From contig CANJKZ010000724.1 of assembly GCA_947471745.1 (NCBI GenBank), positions 1,116,001 to 1,180,000 on the forward strand: a DNA stretch of 64,000 nt, in the 5' to 3' direction. The stretch comes from Closterium sp. Naga37s-1. Its lineage: Eukaryota > Streptophyta > Zygnematophyceae > Desmidiales > Closteriaceae. Position 1 is the stretch's first letter; every line of letters begins with the position of its first letter. The notes beneath the pieces were generated by a model, which saw only the letters and a list, made by a program, of their open reading frames with translations, did not search any database and was not told where the DNA came from. The translations under genes and the position numbers were made by a program. Shown here piece after piece: positions 1-13,700 of this stretch.

Positions 1-3000
1 GTTGGTCGTTGATGGTGCCTCACCTCCGTTTCAGAGTCGTTGGTCGTGATGGTGCCTCACCTCCGCTTCAGAGTCGTTGGTCGTGATGGTGCCTCACCTC
101 CGCTTTCAGAGTCGTTGGTCGTGATGGTGCCTCACCTCCGTTTCAGAGTCGTTGGTCGTGATGGTGCCTCACCTCCGCTTCAGAGTCGTTGGTCGTGATG
201 GTGCCTCACCTCCGTTCAGAGTCGTTGGTCGTGATGGTGCCTCACCTCCGTTTCAGAGTCGTTGGTCGTGATGGTGCCTCACCTCCGTTTCAGAGTCGTT
301 GGTCGTGATGGTGCCTCACCTCCGTTTCAGAGTCGTTGGTCGTGATGGTGCCTCACCTCCGTTCAGAGTCGTTGGTCGTGATGGTGCCTCACCTCCGTTT
401 CAGAGTCGTTGGTCGTGATGGTGCCTCACCTCCGTTTCAGAGTCGTTGGTCGTGATGGTGCCTCACCTCCGTTCAGAGTCGTTGGTCGTGATGGTGCCTC
501 ACCTCCGTTTCAGAGTCGTTGGTCGTGATGGTGCCTCACCTCCGTTCAGAGTCGTTGGTCGTGATGGTGCCTCACCTCCGTTTCAGAGTCGTTGGTCGTG
601 ATGGTGCCTCACCTCCGTTTCAGAGTCGTTGGTCGTGATGGTGCCTCACCTCCGTTTCAGAGTCGTTGGTCGTGATGGTGCCTCACCTCCGTTTCAGAGT
701 CGTTGGTCGTGATGGTGCCTCACCTCCGCTTCAGAGTCGTTGGTCGTGATGGTGCCTCACCTCCGCTTCAGAGTCGTTGGTCGTGATGGTGCCTCACCTC
801 CGCTTCAGAGTCGTTGGTCGTGATGGTGCCTCACCTCCGTTTCAGAGTCGTTGGTCGTGATGGTGCCTCACCTCCGATTCAGAGTCGTTGGTCGTGATGG
901 TGCCTCACCTCCGATTCAGAGTCGTTGGTCGTGATGGTGCCTCACCTCCGATTCAGAGTCGTTGGTCGTGATGGTGCCTCACCTCCGCTTCAGAGTCGTT
1001 GGTCGTGATGGTGCCTCACCTCCGCTTCAGAGTCGTTGGTCGTGATGGTGCCTCACCTCCGCTTCAGAGTCGTTGGTCGTGATGGTGCCTCACCTCCGCT
1101 TCAGAGTCGTTGGTCGTGATGGTGCCTCACCTCCGCTTCAGAGTCGTTGGGTCGTGATGGTGCCTCACCTCCGTTTCAGAGTCGTTGGTCGTGATGGTGC
1201 CTCACCTCCGTTTCAGAGTCGTTGGTCGTGATGGTGCCTCACCTCCGTTTCAGAGTCGTTGGTCGTGATGGTGCCTCACCTCCGTTTCAGAGTCGTTGGT
1301 CGTGATGGTGCCTCACCTCCGTTTCAGAGTCGTTGGTCGTGATGGTGCCTCACCTCCGTTTCAGAGTCGTTGGTCGTGATGGTGCCTCACCTCCGCTTCA
1401 GAGTCGTTGGTCGTGATGGTGCCTCACCTCCGATTCAGAGTCGTTGGTCGTGATGGTGCCTCACCTCCGCTTCAGAGTCGTTGGTCGTGATGGTGCCTCA
1501 CCTCCGCTTCAGAGTCGTTGGTCGTGATGGTGCCTCACCTCCGCTTCAGAGTCGTTGGTCGTGATGGTGCCTCACCTCCGTTTCAGAGTCGTTGGTCGTG
1601 ATGGTGCCTCACCTCCGTTTCAGAGTCGTTGGTCGTGATGGTGCCTCACCTCCGATTCAGAGTCGTTGGTCGTGATGGTGCCTCACCTCCGCTTCAGAGT
1701 CGTTGGTCGTGATGGTGCCTCACCTCCGTTCAGAGTCGTTGGTCGTGATGGTGCCTCACCTCCGTTTCAGAGTCGTTGGTCGTGATGGTGCCTCACCTCC
1801 GTTTCAGAGTCGTTGGTCGTGATGGTGCCTCACCTCCGTTCAGAGTCGTTGGTCGTGATGGTGCCTCACCTCCGATTCAGAGTCGTTGGTCGTGGATGGT
1901 GCCTCACCTCCGCTTCAGAGTCGTTGGTCGTGATGGTGCCTCACCTCCGCTTCAGAGTCGTTGGTCGTGATGGTGCCTCACCTCCGTTCAGAGTCGTTGG
2001 TCGTGATGGTGCCTCACCTCCGTTCAGAGTCGTTGGTCGTGATGGTGCCTCACCTCCGATTCAGAGGCGTTGGTCGTGATGGTGCCTCACCTCCGCTTCA
2101 GAGTCGTTGGTCGTGATTGGTGCCTCACCTCCGTTTCAGAGTCGTTGGTCGTGATGGTGCCTCACCTCCGTTCAGAGTCGTTGGTCGTGATGGTGCCTCA
2201 CCTCCGTTTCAGAGTCGTTGGTCGTGATGGTGCCTCACCTCCGTTTCAGAGTCGTTGGTCGTGATGGTGCCTCACCTCCGTTTCAGAGTCGTTGGTCGTG
2301 ATGGTGCCTCACCTCCGTTCAGGAGTCGTTGGTCGTGATGGTGCCTCACCTCCGCTCAGAGTCGTTGGTTCGTGATGGTGCCTCACCTCCGATTCAGAGT
2401 CGTTGGTCGTGATGGTGCCTCACCTCCGCTTCAGAGTCGTTGGTCGTGATGGTGCCTCACCTCCGTTTCAGAATCGTTGGTCGTGATGGTGCCTCACCTC
2501 CGTTTCAGAGTCGTTGGTCCTTATGGTGCCTCACCTCCGTTTCAGAGTCGTTGGTCGTGATGGTGCCTCACCTCCGTTTCCCAATCGTTGGTCGTGATGG
2601 TGCCTCACCTCCGTTTCAGAGTCGTTGGTCATGATGGTGCCTCACCTCCGTTTCAGAGTCGTTGGTCGTGATGGTGCCTCACCTCCGTTTCAGAGTCGTT
2701 GGTCGTGATGGTGCCTCACCTCCGTTCAGAGTCGTTGGTCGTGATGGTGCCTCACCTCCGTTTCAGAGTCGTTGGTCGTGATGGTGCCTCACCTCCGTTT
2801 CAGAGTCGTTGGTCGTGATGGTGCCTCACCTCCGATTCAGAGTCGTTGGTCGTGATGGTGCCTCACCTCCGATTCAGAGTCGTTGGTCGTTGGTCTGATG
2901 GTGCCTCACCTCCGCTTCAGAGTCGTTGGTCGTGATGGTGCCTCACCTCCGCTTCAGAGTCGTTGGTCGTGATGGTGCCTCACCTCCGCTTCAGAGTCGT

Positions 3001-6000
3001 TGGTCGTGATGGTGCCTCACCTCCGTTTCAGAGTCGTTGGTCGTGATGGTGCCTCACCTCCGTTTCAGAGTCGTTGGTCGTGATGGTGCCTCACCTCCGC
3101 TTCAGAGTCGTTGGTCGTGATGGTGCCTCACCTCCGTTTCAGAGTCGTTGGTCGTGATGGTGCCTCACCTCCGTTTCAGAGTCGTTGGTCGTGATGGTGC
3201 CTCACCTCCGTTTCAGAGTCGTTGGTCATGATGGTGCCTCACCTCCGTTTCAGAGTCGTTGGTCGTGATGGTGCCTCACCTCCGTTTCAGAGTCGTTGGT
3301 CGTGATGGTGCCTCACCTCCGTTTCAGAGTCGTTGGTCGTGATGGTGCCTTCACCTCCGTTTCAGAGTCGTTGGTCATGATGGTGCCTCACCTCCGATTC
3401 AGAGTCGTTGGTCATGATGGTGCCTCACCTCCGATTCAGAGTCGTTGGTCGTGATGGTGCCTCATCTCCGATTCAGAGTCGTTGGTCGTGATGGTGCCTC
3501 ACCTCCGCTTCAGAGTCGTTGGTCGTGATGGTGCCTCACCTCCGCTTCAGAGTCGTTGGTCGTGATGGTGCCTCACCTCCGTTTCAGAATCGTTGGTCGT
3601 GATGGTGCCTCACCTCCGTTTCAGAGTCGTTGGTCGTGATGGTGCCTCACCTCCGTTTCAGAGTCGTTGGTCGTGATGGTGCCTCACCTCCGTTTCCCAA
3701 TCGTTGGTCGTGATGGTGCCTCACCTCCGTTTCAGAGTCGTTGGTCATGATGGTGCCTCACCTCCGTTTCAGAGTCGTTGGTCGTGATGGTGCCTCACCT
3801 CCGTTTCAGAGTCGTTGGTCGTGATGGTGCCTCACCTCCCGTTTCAGAGTCGTTGGTCGTGATGGTGCCTCACCTCCGATTCAGAGTCGTTGGTCGTGAT
3901 GGTGCCTCACCTCCGATTCAGAGTCGTTGGTCGTGATGGTGCCTCACCTCCGATTCAGAGTCGTTGGTCGTGATGGTGCCTCACCTCCGCTTCAGAGTCG
4001 TTGGTCGTGATGGTAGCCTCACCTCCGCTTCAGAGTCGTTGGTCGTGATGGTGCCTCACCTCCGCTTCAGAGTCGTTGGTCGTGATGGTGCCTCACCTAC
4101 GCTTCAGAGTCGTTGGTCGTGATGGTGCCTCACCTCCGCTTCAGAGACGTTGGTCGTGATTGTGCCTCACCTCCGCTTCAGAGTCGTTGGTCGTGATGGT
4201 GCCTCACCTCCGTTTCAGAGTCGTTGGTCGTGATGGTGCCTCACCTCCGTTTCAGAGTCGTTGGTCGTGATGGTGCCTCACCTCCGTTTCAGAGTCGTTG
4301 GTCGTGATGGTGCCTCACCTCCGTTCAGAGTCGTTGGTCGTGATGGTGCCTCACCTCCGTTCAGAGTCGTTGGTCGTGATGGTGCCTCACCTCCGTTTCA
4401 GAGTCGTTGGTCGTGATGGTGCCTCACCTCCGTTTCAGAGTCGTTGGTCGTGATGGTGCCTCACCTCCGATTCAGAGTCGTTGGTCGTGATGGTGCCTCA
4501 CCTCCGATTCAGAGTCGTTGGTCGTGATGGTGCCTCACCTCCGCTTCAGAGTCGTTGGTCGTGATGGTGCCTCACCTCCGCTTCAGAGTCGTTGGTCGTG
4601 ATGGTGCCTCACCTCCGCTTCAGAGTCGTTGGTCGTGATGGTGCCTCACCTCGCTTCAGAGTCGTTGGTCGTGCTTGTGCCTCACCTCCGCTTCAGAGTC
4701 ATTGGTCGTGATGGTGCCTCACCTCCGTTTCAGAGTCGTTGGTCGTGATGGTGCCTCACCTCCGCTTCAGAGTCGTTGGTCGTGATGGTGCCTCACCTCC
4801 GTTTCAGAGTCGTTGGTCGTGATGGTGCCTCACCTCCGTTTCAGAGTCGTTGGTCATGATGGTGCCTCACCTCAGTTTCAGAGTCGTTGGTCGTGATGAT
4901 GCCTCACCTCCGATTCAGAGACGTTGGTCATGATGGTGCCTCACCTCCGATTCAGAGTCGTTGGTCGTGATGGTGCCTCACCTCCGTTTTAGAGTCGTTG
5001 GTCGTGATGGTGCCTCACCTCCGCTTCAGAGTCGTTGGTCGTGCTTGTGCCTCACCTCCGCTTCAGAGTCATTGGTCGTGATGGTGCCTCACCTCCGTTT
5101 CAGAGTCGTTGGTCGTGATGGTGCCTCACCTCCGCTTCAGAGTCGTTGGTCGTGATGGTGCCTCACCTCCGTTTCAGAGTCGTTGGTCGTGATGGTGCCT
5201 CACCTCCGTTTCAGAGTCGTTGGTCGTGATGGTGCCTCACCTCCGTTTCAGAGTCGTTGGTCGTGATGGTGCCTCACCTCCGTTTCAGAGTCGTTGGTCG
5301 TGATGGTGCCTCACCTCCGATTCAGAGTCGTTGGTCGTGATGGTGCCTCACCTCCGTTTCAGAGTCGTTGGTCGTGATGGTGCCTCACCTCCGTTTCAGA
5401 GTCGTTGGTCGTGATGGTGCCTCACCTCCGATTCAGAGTCGTTGGTCGTGATGGTGCCTCACCTCCGATTCAGAGTCGTTGGTCGTGATGGTGCCTCACC
5501 TCCGCTTCAGAGTCGTTGGTCGTGATGGTGCCTCACCTCCGCTTCAGAGTCGTTGGTCGTGATGGTGCCTCACCTCCGCTTCAGAGTCGTTGGTCGTGAT
5601 GGTGCCTCACCTCCGCTTCAGAGTCGTTGGTCGTGCTTGTGCCTCACCTCCGCTTCAGAGTCACTGGTCGTGATGGTGCCTCACCTCCGCTTCAGAGTCG
5701 TTGGTCGTGATGGTGCCTCACCTCCGTTTCAGAGTCGTTGGTCGTGATGGTGCCTCACCTCCGTTTCAGAATCGTTGGTCGTGATGGTGCCTCACCTCCG
5801 TTTCAGAGTCGTTGGTCGTGATGGTGCCTCACCTCCGTTTCAGAGTCGTTGGTCGTGATGGTGCCTCACCTCCGTTTCCCAATCGTTGGTCGTGATGGTG
5901 CCTCACCTCCGTTTCAGAGTCGTTGGTCATGATGGTGCCTCACCTCCGTTTCAGAGTCGTTGGTCGTGATGGTGCCTCACCTCCGTTTCAGAGTCGTTGG

Positions 6001-7160
6001 TCGTGATGGTGCCTCACCTCCGTTTCAGAGTCGTTGGTCGTGATGGTGCCTCACCTCCGTTTCAGAGTCGTTGGTCGTGATGGTGCCTCACCTCCGTTTC
6101 AGAGTCGTTGGTCGTGATGGTGCCTCACCTCCGATTCAGAGTCGTTGGTCGTGATGGTGCCTCACCTCCGATTCAGAGTCGTTGGTCGTGATGGTGCCTC
6201 ACCTCCGCTTCAGAGTCGTTGGTCGTGATGGTGCCTCACCTCCGCTTCAGAGTCGTTGGTCGTGATGGTGCCTCACCTCCGCTTCAGAGTCGTTGGTCGT
6301 GATGGTGCCTCACCTCCGTTTCAGAGTCGTTGGTCGTGATGGTGCCTCACCTCCGTTTCAGAGTCGTTGGTCGTGATTGGTGCCTCACCTCCGTTTCAGA
6401 GTCGTTGGTCGTGATGGTGCCTCACCTCCGATTCAGAGTCGTTGGTCGTGATGGTGCCTCACCTCCGATCAGAGTCGTTGGTCGTGATGGTGCCTCACCT
6501 CCGATCAGAGTCGTTGGTCGTGATGGTGCCTCACCTCCGATTCAGAGTCGTTGGTCGTGATGGTAGCCTCACCTCCGCTTCAGAGTCGTTGGTCGTGATG
6601 GTGCCTCACCTCCGCTTCAGAGTCGTTGGTCGTGATGGTGCCTCACCTCCGTTTCAGAGTCGTTGGTCGTGATGGTGCCTTCACCTCCGTTTCAGAGTCG
6701 TTGGTCGTGATGGTGCCTCACCTCCGTTTCAGAGTCGTTGGTCGTGATGGTGCCTCACCTCCGTTTCAGAGTCGTTGGTCGGATGGTGCCTCACCTCCGT
6801 TTCAGAGTCGTTGGTCGTGATGGTGCCTCACCTCCGTTTCAGAGTCGTTGGTCGTGATGGTGCCTCACCTCCGTTTCAGAGTCGTTGGTCGTGATGGTGC
6901 CTCACCTCCGTTCCCAAGTCGTTGGTCGTGATGGTGCCTCACCTCCGTTTCAGAGTCGTTGGTCAGTGATGGTGCCTCACCTCCGTTTCAGAGTCGTTGG
7001 TCGTGATGGTGCCTCACCTCCGTTTCAGAGTCGTTGGTCGTGATGGTGCCTCACCTCCGTTTCAGAGTCGTTGGTCGTGATGGTGCCTCACCTCCTTTCA
7101 GAGTCGTTGGTCGTGATGGTGCCTCACCTCCGTTCAGAGTCGTTGGTCGTGATGGTGCCT
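1..7160. repeat. Length-variable left part of satellite A
   Basis: Here many units are one base shorter or longer than 37 bp: CTCCGTTCAG instead of CTCCGTTTCAG is common, and there are single extra bases such as GATTGGTGCC, GGTAGCCTC and GTTGGGTCG. From about 7.2 kb on nearly every unit is exactly 37 bp. Most changes fall in short base runs. This may be an older, less homogenised part of the array, or uncorrected long-read errors near a contig end. Confidence 0.7.
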
Positions 7161-8475
7161 CACCTCCGTTTCAGAGTCGTTGGTCGTGATGGTGCCTCAC
7201 CTCCGTTTCAGAGTCGTTGGTCGTGATGGTGCCTCACCTCCGATTCAGAGTCGTTGGTCGTGATGGTGCCTCACCTCCGATTCAGAGTCGTTGGTCGTGA
7301 TGGTGCCTCACCTCCGATTCAGAGTCGTTGGTCGTGATGGTGCCTCACCTCCGATTCAGAGTCGTTGGTCGTGATGGTGCCTCACCTCCGATTCAGAGTC
7401 GTTGGTCGTGATGGTGCCTCACCTCCGCTTCAGAGTCGTTGGTCGTGATGGTACCTCACCTCCGCTTCAGAGTCGTTGGTCGTGATGGTGCCTCACCTCC
7501 GCTTCAGAGTCGTTGGTCGTGATGGTGCCTCACCTCCGCTTCAGAGTCGTTGGTCGTGATGGTGCCTCACCTCCGCTTCAGAGTCGTTGGTCGTGATGGT
7601 GCCTCACCTCCGTTTCAGAGTCGTTGTTTTGTGATGGTGCCTCACCTCCGTTTCAGAGTCGTTGGTCGTGATGGTGCCTCACCTCCGTTTCAGAGTCGTT
7701 GGTCGTGATGGTGCCTCACCTCCGTTTCAGAGTCGTTGGTCGTGATGGTGCCTCACCTCCCTTTCAGAGTCGTTGGTCGTGATGGTGCCTCACCTCCGTT
7801 TCAGAGTCGTTGGTCGTGATGGTGCCTCACCTCCGTTTCAGAGTCGTTGGTCGTGATGGTGCCTCACCTCCGATTCAGAGTCGTTGGTCGTGATGGTGCC
7901 TCACCTCCGATTCAGAGTCGTTGGTCGTGATGGTGCCTCACCTCCGCTTCAGAGTCGTTGGTCGTGATGGTGCCTCACCTCCGCTTCAGAGTCGTTGGTC
8001 GTGATGGTGCCTCACCTCCGCTTCAGAGTAGTTGGTCGTGCTTGTGCCTCACCTCCACTTCAGAGTCATTGGTCGTGATGGTGCCTCACCTCCGTTTCAG
8101 AGTCGTTGGTCGTGATGGTGCCTTACCTCCGCTTCAGAGTCGTTGGTCGTGATGGTGCCTCACCTCCGTTTCAGAGTCGTTGGTCGTGATGGTGCCTCAC
8201 CTCCGTTTCAGAGTCGTTGGTCGTGATGGTGCCTCACCTCCGTTTCAGAGTCGTTGGTCATGATGGTGCCTCACCTCCGTTTCAGAGTCGTTGGTCGTGA
8301 TGGTGCCTCACCTCCGTTTCAGAGTCGTTGGTCATGATGGTGCCTCACCTCCGATTCAGAGTCGTTGGTAATGATGGTGCCTCACCTCCGATTCAGAGTC
8401 GTTGGTCATGATGGTGCCTCACCTCCGATTCAGAGTCGTTGGTCGTGATGGTGCCTCACCTCCGCTTCAGAGTCG

Positions 8476-10455
8476 TTGGTCGTGATGGTGCCTCACCTCC
8501 GATTCAGAGTCGTTGGTCGTGATGGTGCCTCACCTCCGCTTCAGAGTCGTTGGTCGTGTTTGTGCCTCACCTCCGCTTCAGAGTCATTGGTCGTGATGGT
8601 GCCTCACCTCCGTTTCAGAGTCGTTGGTCGTGATGGTGCCTCACCTCCGCTTCAGAGTCGTTGGTCGTGATGGTGCCTCACCTCCGTTTCAGAGTCGTTG
8701 GTCGTGATGGTGCCTCACCTCCGTTTCAGAGTCGTTGGTCGTGATGGTGCCTCACCTCCGTTTCAGAGTCGTTGGTCGTGATGGTGCCTCACCTCCGTTT
8801 CAGAGTCGTTGGTCGTGATGGTGCCTCACCTCCGTTTCAGAGTCGTTGGTCATGATGGTGCCTCACCTCCGTTTCAGAGTCGTTGGTCATGATGGTGCCT
8901 CACCTCCGATTCAGAGTCGTTGGTCATGATGGTGCCTCACCTCCGATTCAGAGTCGTTGGTCATGATGGTGCCTCACCTCCGATTCAGAGTCGTTGGTCG
9001 TGATGGAGCCTCACCTCCGCTTCAGAGTCGTTGGTCGTGATAGTGCCTCACCTCCGCTTCAGAGTCGTTGGTCGTGATGGTGCCTCACCTCCGTTTCACA
9101 GTCGTTGGTCGTGATGGTGCCTCACCTCCGTTTCAGAGTCGTTGGTCGTGATGGTGCCTCACGTCCGTTTCAGAGTCGTTGGTCGTGATGGTGCCTCACC
9201 TCCGATTCAGAGTCGTTGGTCGTGATGGTGCCTCACCTCCGCTTCAGAGTCGTTGGTCGTGTTTGTGCCTCACCTCCGCTTCAGAGTCATTGGTCGTGAT
9301 GGTGCCTCACCTCCGTTTCAGAGTCGTTGGTCGTGATGGTGCCTCACCTCCGCTTCAGAGTCGTTGGTCGTGATGGTGCCTCACCTCCGTTTCAGAGTCG
9401 TTGGTCGTGATGGTGCCTCACCTCCGTTTCAGAGTCGTTGGTCGTGATGGTGCCTCACCTCCGTTTCAGAGTCGTTGGTCGTGATGGTGCCTCACCTCCG
9501 TTTCAGAGTCGTTGGTCGTGATGGTGCCTCACCTCCGTTTCAGAGTCGTTGGTCATGATGGTGCCTCACCTCCGTTTCAGAGTCGTTGGTCATGATGGTG
9601 CCTCACCTCCGATTCAGAGTCGTTGGTCATGATGGTGCCTCACCTCCGATTCAGAGTCGTTGGTCATGATGGTGCCTCACCTCCGATTCAGAGTCGTTGG
9701 TCGTGATGGTGCCTCACCTCCGCTTCAGAGTCGTTGGTCGTGATAGTGCCTCACCTCCGCTTCAGAGTCGTTGGTCGTGATGGTGCCTCACCTCCGTTTC
9801 ACAGTCGTTGGTCGTGATGGTGCCTCACCTCCGTTTCAGAGTCGTTGGTCGTGATGGTGCCTCACGTCCGTTTCAGAGTCGTTGGTCGTGATGGTGCCTC
9901 ACCTCCGATTCAGAGTCGTTGGTCGTGATGGTGCCTCACCTCCGCTTCAGAGTCGTTGGTCGTGTTTGTGCCTCACCTCCGCTTCAGAGTCATTGGTCGT
10001 GATGGTGCCTCACCTCCGTTTCAGAGTCGTTGGTCGTGATGGTGCCTCACCTCCGCTTCAGAGTCGTTGGTCGTGATGGTGCCTCACCTCCGTTTCAGAG
10101 TCGTTGGTCGTGATGGTGCCTCACCTCCGTTTCAGAGTCGTTGGTCGTGATGGTGCCTCACCTCCGTTTCAGAGTCGTTGGTCGTGATGGTGCCTCACCT
10201 CCGTTTCAGAGTCGTTGGTCGTGATGGTGCCTCACCTCCGTTTCAGAGTCGTTGGTCATGATGGTGCCTCACCTCCGTTTCAGAGTCGTTGGTCATGATG
10301 GTGCCTCACCTCCGATTCAGAGTCGTTGGTCATGATGGTGCCTCACCTCCGATTCAGAGTCGTTGGTCATGATGGTGCCTCACCTCCGATTCAGAGTCGT
10401 TGGTCGTGATGGTGCCTCACCTCCGCTTCAGAGTCGTTGGTCGTGATAGTGCCTC
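8476..10455. repeat. 703-bp higher-order repeat in satellite A
   Basis: The same ordered series of variant units recurs with a period of 703 bp (19 x 37), starting at 8,476, 9,179 and 9,882. Marker variants kept in each copy include the GTGTTTGTGCC unit followed by AGTCATTGG, and a series of GTCATGATGG units with A at the variable site. The third copy is incomplete. The same 703-bp spacing is seen between the marker units at 11,657 and 12,360 and again at 17,651 and 18,354, inside the larger block duplication. Confidence 0.82.
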
Positions 10456-10751
10456 ATCTCCGATTCAGAGTCGTTGGTCGTGATGGTGCCTCACCTCTGC
10501 TTCAGAGTCGTTGGTCGTGATAGTGCTCACTCTCCGTTCAGAGTCGTTGGTCGTGATGGTGCCTCACCTCTGGTTCAGAGTCGTTGGTCGTGATGGTGCC
10601 TCACCTCCGATTCAGAGTCGTTGGTCGTGATGGTGCCTCACCTCCGCTTCAGAGTCGTTGGTCGTGATGGTGCCTCACCTCCGCTTCAGAGTCGTTGGTC
10701 GTGATGGTGCCTCACCTCCGTTTCACAGTCGTTGGTCGTGATGGTGCCTCA

Positions 10752-13700
10752 CCTCCGTTTCAGAGTCGTTGGTCGTGATGGTGCCTCACGTCCGTTTCAG
10801 AGTCGTTGGTCGTGATGGTGCCTCACCTCCGATTCAGAGTCGTTGGTCGTGATGGTGCCTCACCTCCGATTCAGAGTCGTTGGTCGTGATGGTGCCTAAC
10901 CTCCGAATCAGAGGCGTTGGTCGTGATGGTGCCTCACCTCCGCTTCAGAGTCGTTGGTCGTGATGGTACCTCACCTCCGCTTCAGAGTCGTTGGTCGTGA
11001 TGGTGCCTCACCTCCGCTTCAGAGTCGTTGGTCGTGATGGTGCCTCACCTCCGTTTCAGAGTCGTTGGTCGTGATGGTGCCTCACCTTCGTTTCAGAGTC
11101 GTTGGTCGTGATGGTGCCTCACCTCCGTTTCAGAGTCGTTGGTCGTGATGGTGCCTCACCTCCGTTTCAGAGTCGTTGGTCGTGATGGTGCCTCACCTCC
11201 GCTTCAGAGTCGTTGGTCGTGATGGTGCCTCACCTCCGTTTCAGGGTCGTTGGTTGTGATGGTGCCTCACCTCCGCTTCAGAGTCGTTGGTCGTGATGGT
11301 GCCTCACCTCCGCTTCAGAGTCGTTGGTCGTGATGGTGCCTCACCTCCGCTTCAGAGTCGTTGGTCGTGATGGTGCCTCACCTCCGTTTCAGAGTCGTTG
11401 GTCGTGATGGTGCCTCACCTCCGTTTCAGAGTCGTTGGTCGTGATGGTGCCTCACCTCCGTTTCAGAGTCGTTGGTCGTGATGGTGCCTCACCTCCGTTT
11501 CAGAGTCGTTGGTCGTGATGGTGCCTCGCCTCCCTTTCAGAGTCGTTGGTCGTGATGGTGCCTCACCTCCGTTTCAGAGTCGTTGGTCGTGATGGTGCCT
11601 CACCTCCGATTCAGAGTCGTTGGTCGTGATGGTGCCTCACCTCCGATTCAGAATCGTTGGTCGTGATGGTGCCTCACCTCCGCTTCAGAGTCGTTGGTCG
11701 TGATGGTGCCTCACCTCCGCTTCAGAGTCGTTGGTCGTGTTTGTGCCTCACCTCCGCTTCAGAGTCATTGGTCGTGATGGTGCCTCACCTCCGTTTCAGA
11801 GTCGTTGGTCGTGATGGTGCCTCACCTCCGCTTCAGAGTCGTTGGTCGTGATGGTGCCTCACCTCCGTTTCAGAGTCGTTGGTCGTGATGGTGCCTCACC
11901 TCCGCTTCAGAGTCGTTGGTCGTGATGGTGCCTCACCTCCGTTTCAGAGTCGTTGGTTGTGATGGTGCCTCACCTCCGCTTCAGAGTCGTTGGTCGTGAT
12001 GGTGCCTCACCTCCGCTTCAGAGTCGTTGGTCGTGATGGTGCCTCACCTCCGCTTCAGAGTCGTTGGTCGTGATGGTGCCTCACCTCCGTTTCAGAGTCG
12101 TTGGTCGTGATGGTGCCTCACCTCCGTTTCAGAGTCGTTGGTCGTGATGGTGCCTCACCTCCGTTTCAGAGTCGTTGGTCGTGATGGTGCCTCACCTCCG
12201 TTTCAGAGTCGTTGGTCGTGATGGTGCCTCGCCTCCCTTTCAGAGTCGTTGGTCGTGATGGTGCCTCACCTCCGTTTCAGAGTCGTTGGTCGTGATGGTG
12301 CCTCACCTCCGATTCAGAGTCGTTGGTCGTGATGGTGCCTCACCTCCGATTCAGAATCGTTGGTCGTGATGGTGCCTCACCTCCGCTTCAGAGTCGTTGG
12401 TCGTGATGGTGCCTCACCTCCGCTTCAGAGTCGTTGGTCGTGTTTGTGCCTCACCTCCGCTTCAGAGTCATTGGTCGTGATGGTGCCTCACCTCCGTTTC
12501 AGAGTCGTTGGTCGTGATGGTGCCTCACCTCCGCTTCAGAGTCGTTGGTCGTGATGGTGCCTCACCTCCGTTTCAGAGTCGTTGGTCGTGATGGTGCCTC
12601 ACCTCCGTTTCAGAGTCGTTGGTCGTGATGGTGCCTCACCTCCGTTTCAGAGTCGTTGGTCGTGATGGTGCCTCACCTCCGTTTCAGAGTCGTTGGTCGT
12701 GATGGTGCCTCACCTCCGTTTCAGAGTCGTTGGTCATGATGATGCCTCACCTCCGTTTCAGAGTCGTTGGTCATGATGGTGCCTCACCTCCGATTCAGAG
12801 TCGTTGGTCATGATGGTGCCTCACCTCCGATTCAGAGTCGTTGGTCATGATGGTGCCTCACCTCCGATTCAGAGTCGTTGGTCGTGATGGTGCCTCACCT
12901 CCGTTTCAGAGTCGTTGGTCGTGATGGTGCCTCACCTCCGATTCAGAGTCGTTGGTCGTGATGGTGCCTCACCTCCGATTCAGAGTCGTTGGTCGTGATG
13001 GTGCCTCACCTCCGGTTCAGAGTCGTTGGTCGTGATGGTGCCTCACCTCCGCTTCAGAGTCGTTGGTCGTGATAGTGCCTCATCTCCGATTCAGAGTCGT
13101 TGGTCGTGATGGTGCCTCACCTCTGCTTCAGAGTCGTTGGTCGTGATGGTGCCTCACCTCCGGTTCAGAGTCGTTGGTCGTGATGGTGCCTCACCTCCGC
13201 TTCAGAGTCGTTGGTCGTGATGGTGCCTCACCTCCGTTTCAGAGTCGTTGGTCGTGATGGTGCCTCACCTCCGTTTCAGAGTCGTTGGTCGTGATGGTGC
13301 CTCACATCCGTTTCAGAGTCGTTGGTCGTGATGGTGCCTCACCTCCGTTTCAGAGTCGTTGGTCGTGATGGTGCCTCACCTCCGTTTCAGAGTCGTTGGT
13401 CGTGATGGTGCCTCACCTCCGATTCATAGTCGTTGGTCGTGATGGTGCCTCACCTCCGATTCAGAGTCGTTGGTCGTGATGGTTCCTCACCTCCGATTCA
13501 GAGTCGTTGGTCGTGATGGTGCCTCACCTCCGTTTCAGAGTCGTTGGTTGTGATGGTGCCTCACCTCCGCTTCAGAGTCGTTGGTCGTGATGGTGCCTCA
13601 CCTCCGGTTCAGAGTCGTTGGTCGTGATGGTGCCTCACCTCCGTTTCAGAGTCGTTGGTCGTGATGGTGCCTCATCTCCGATTCAGAGTCGTTGGTCGTG

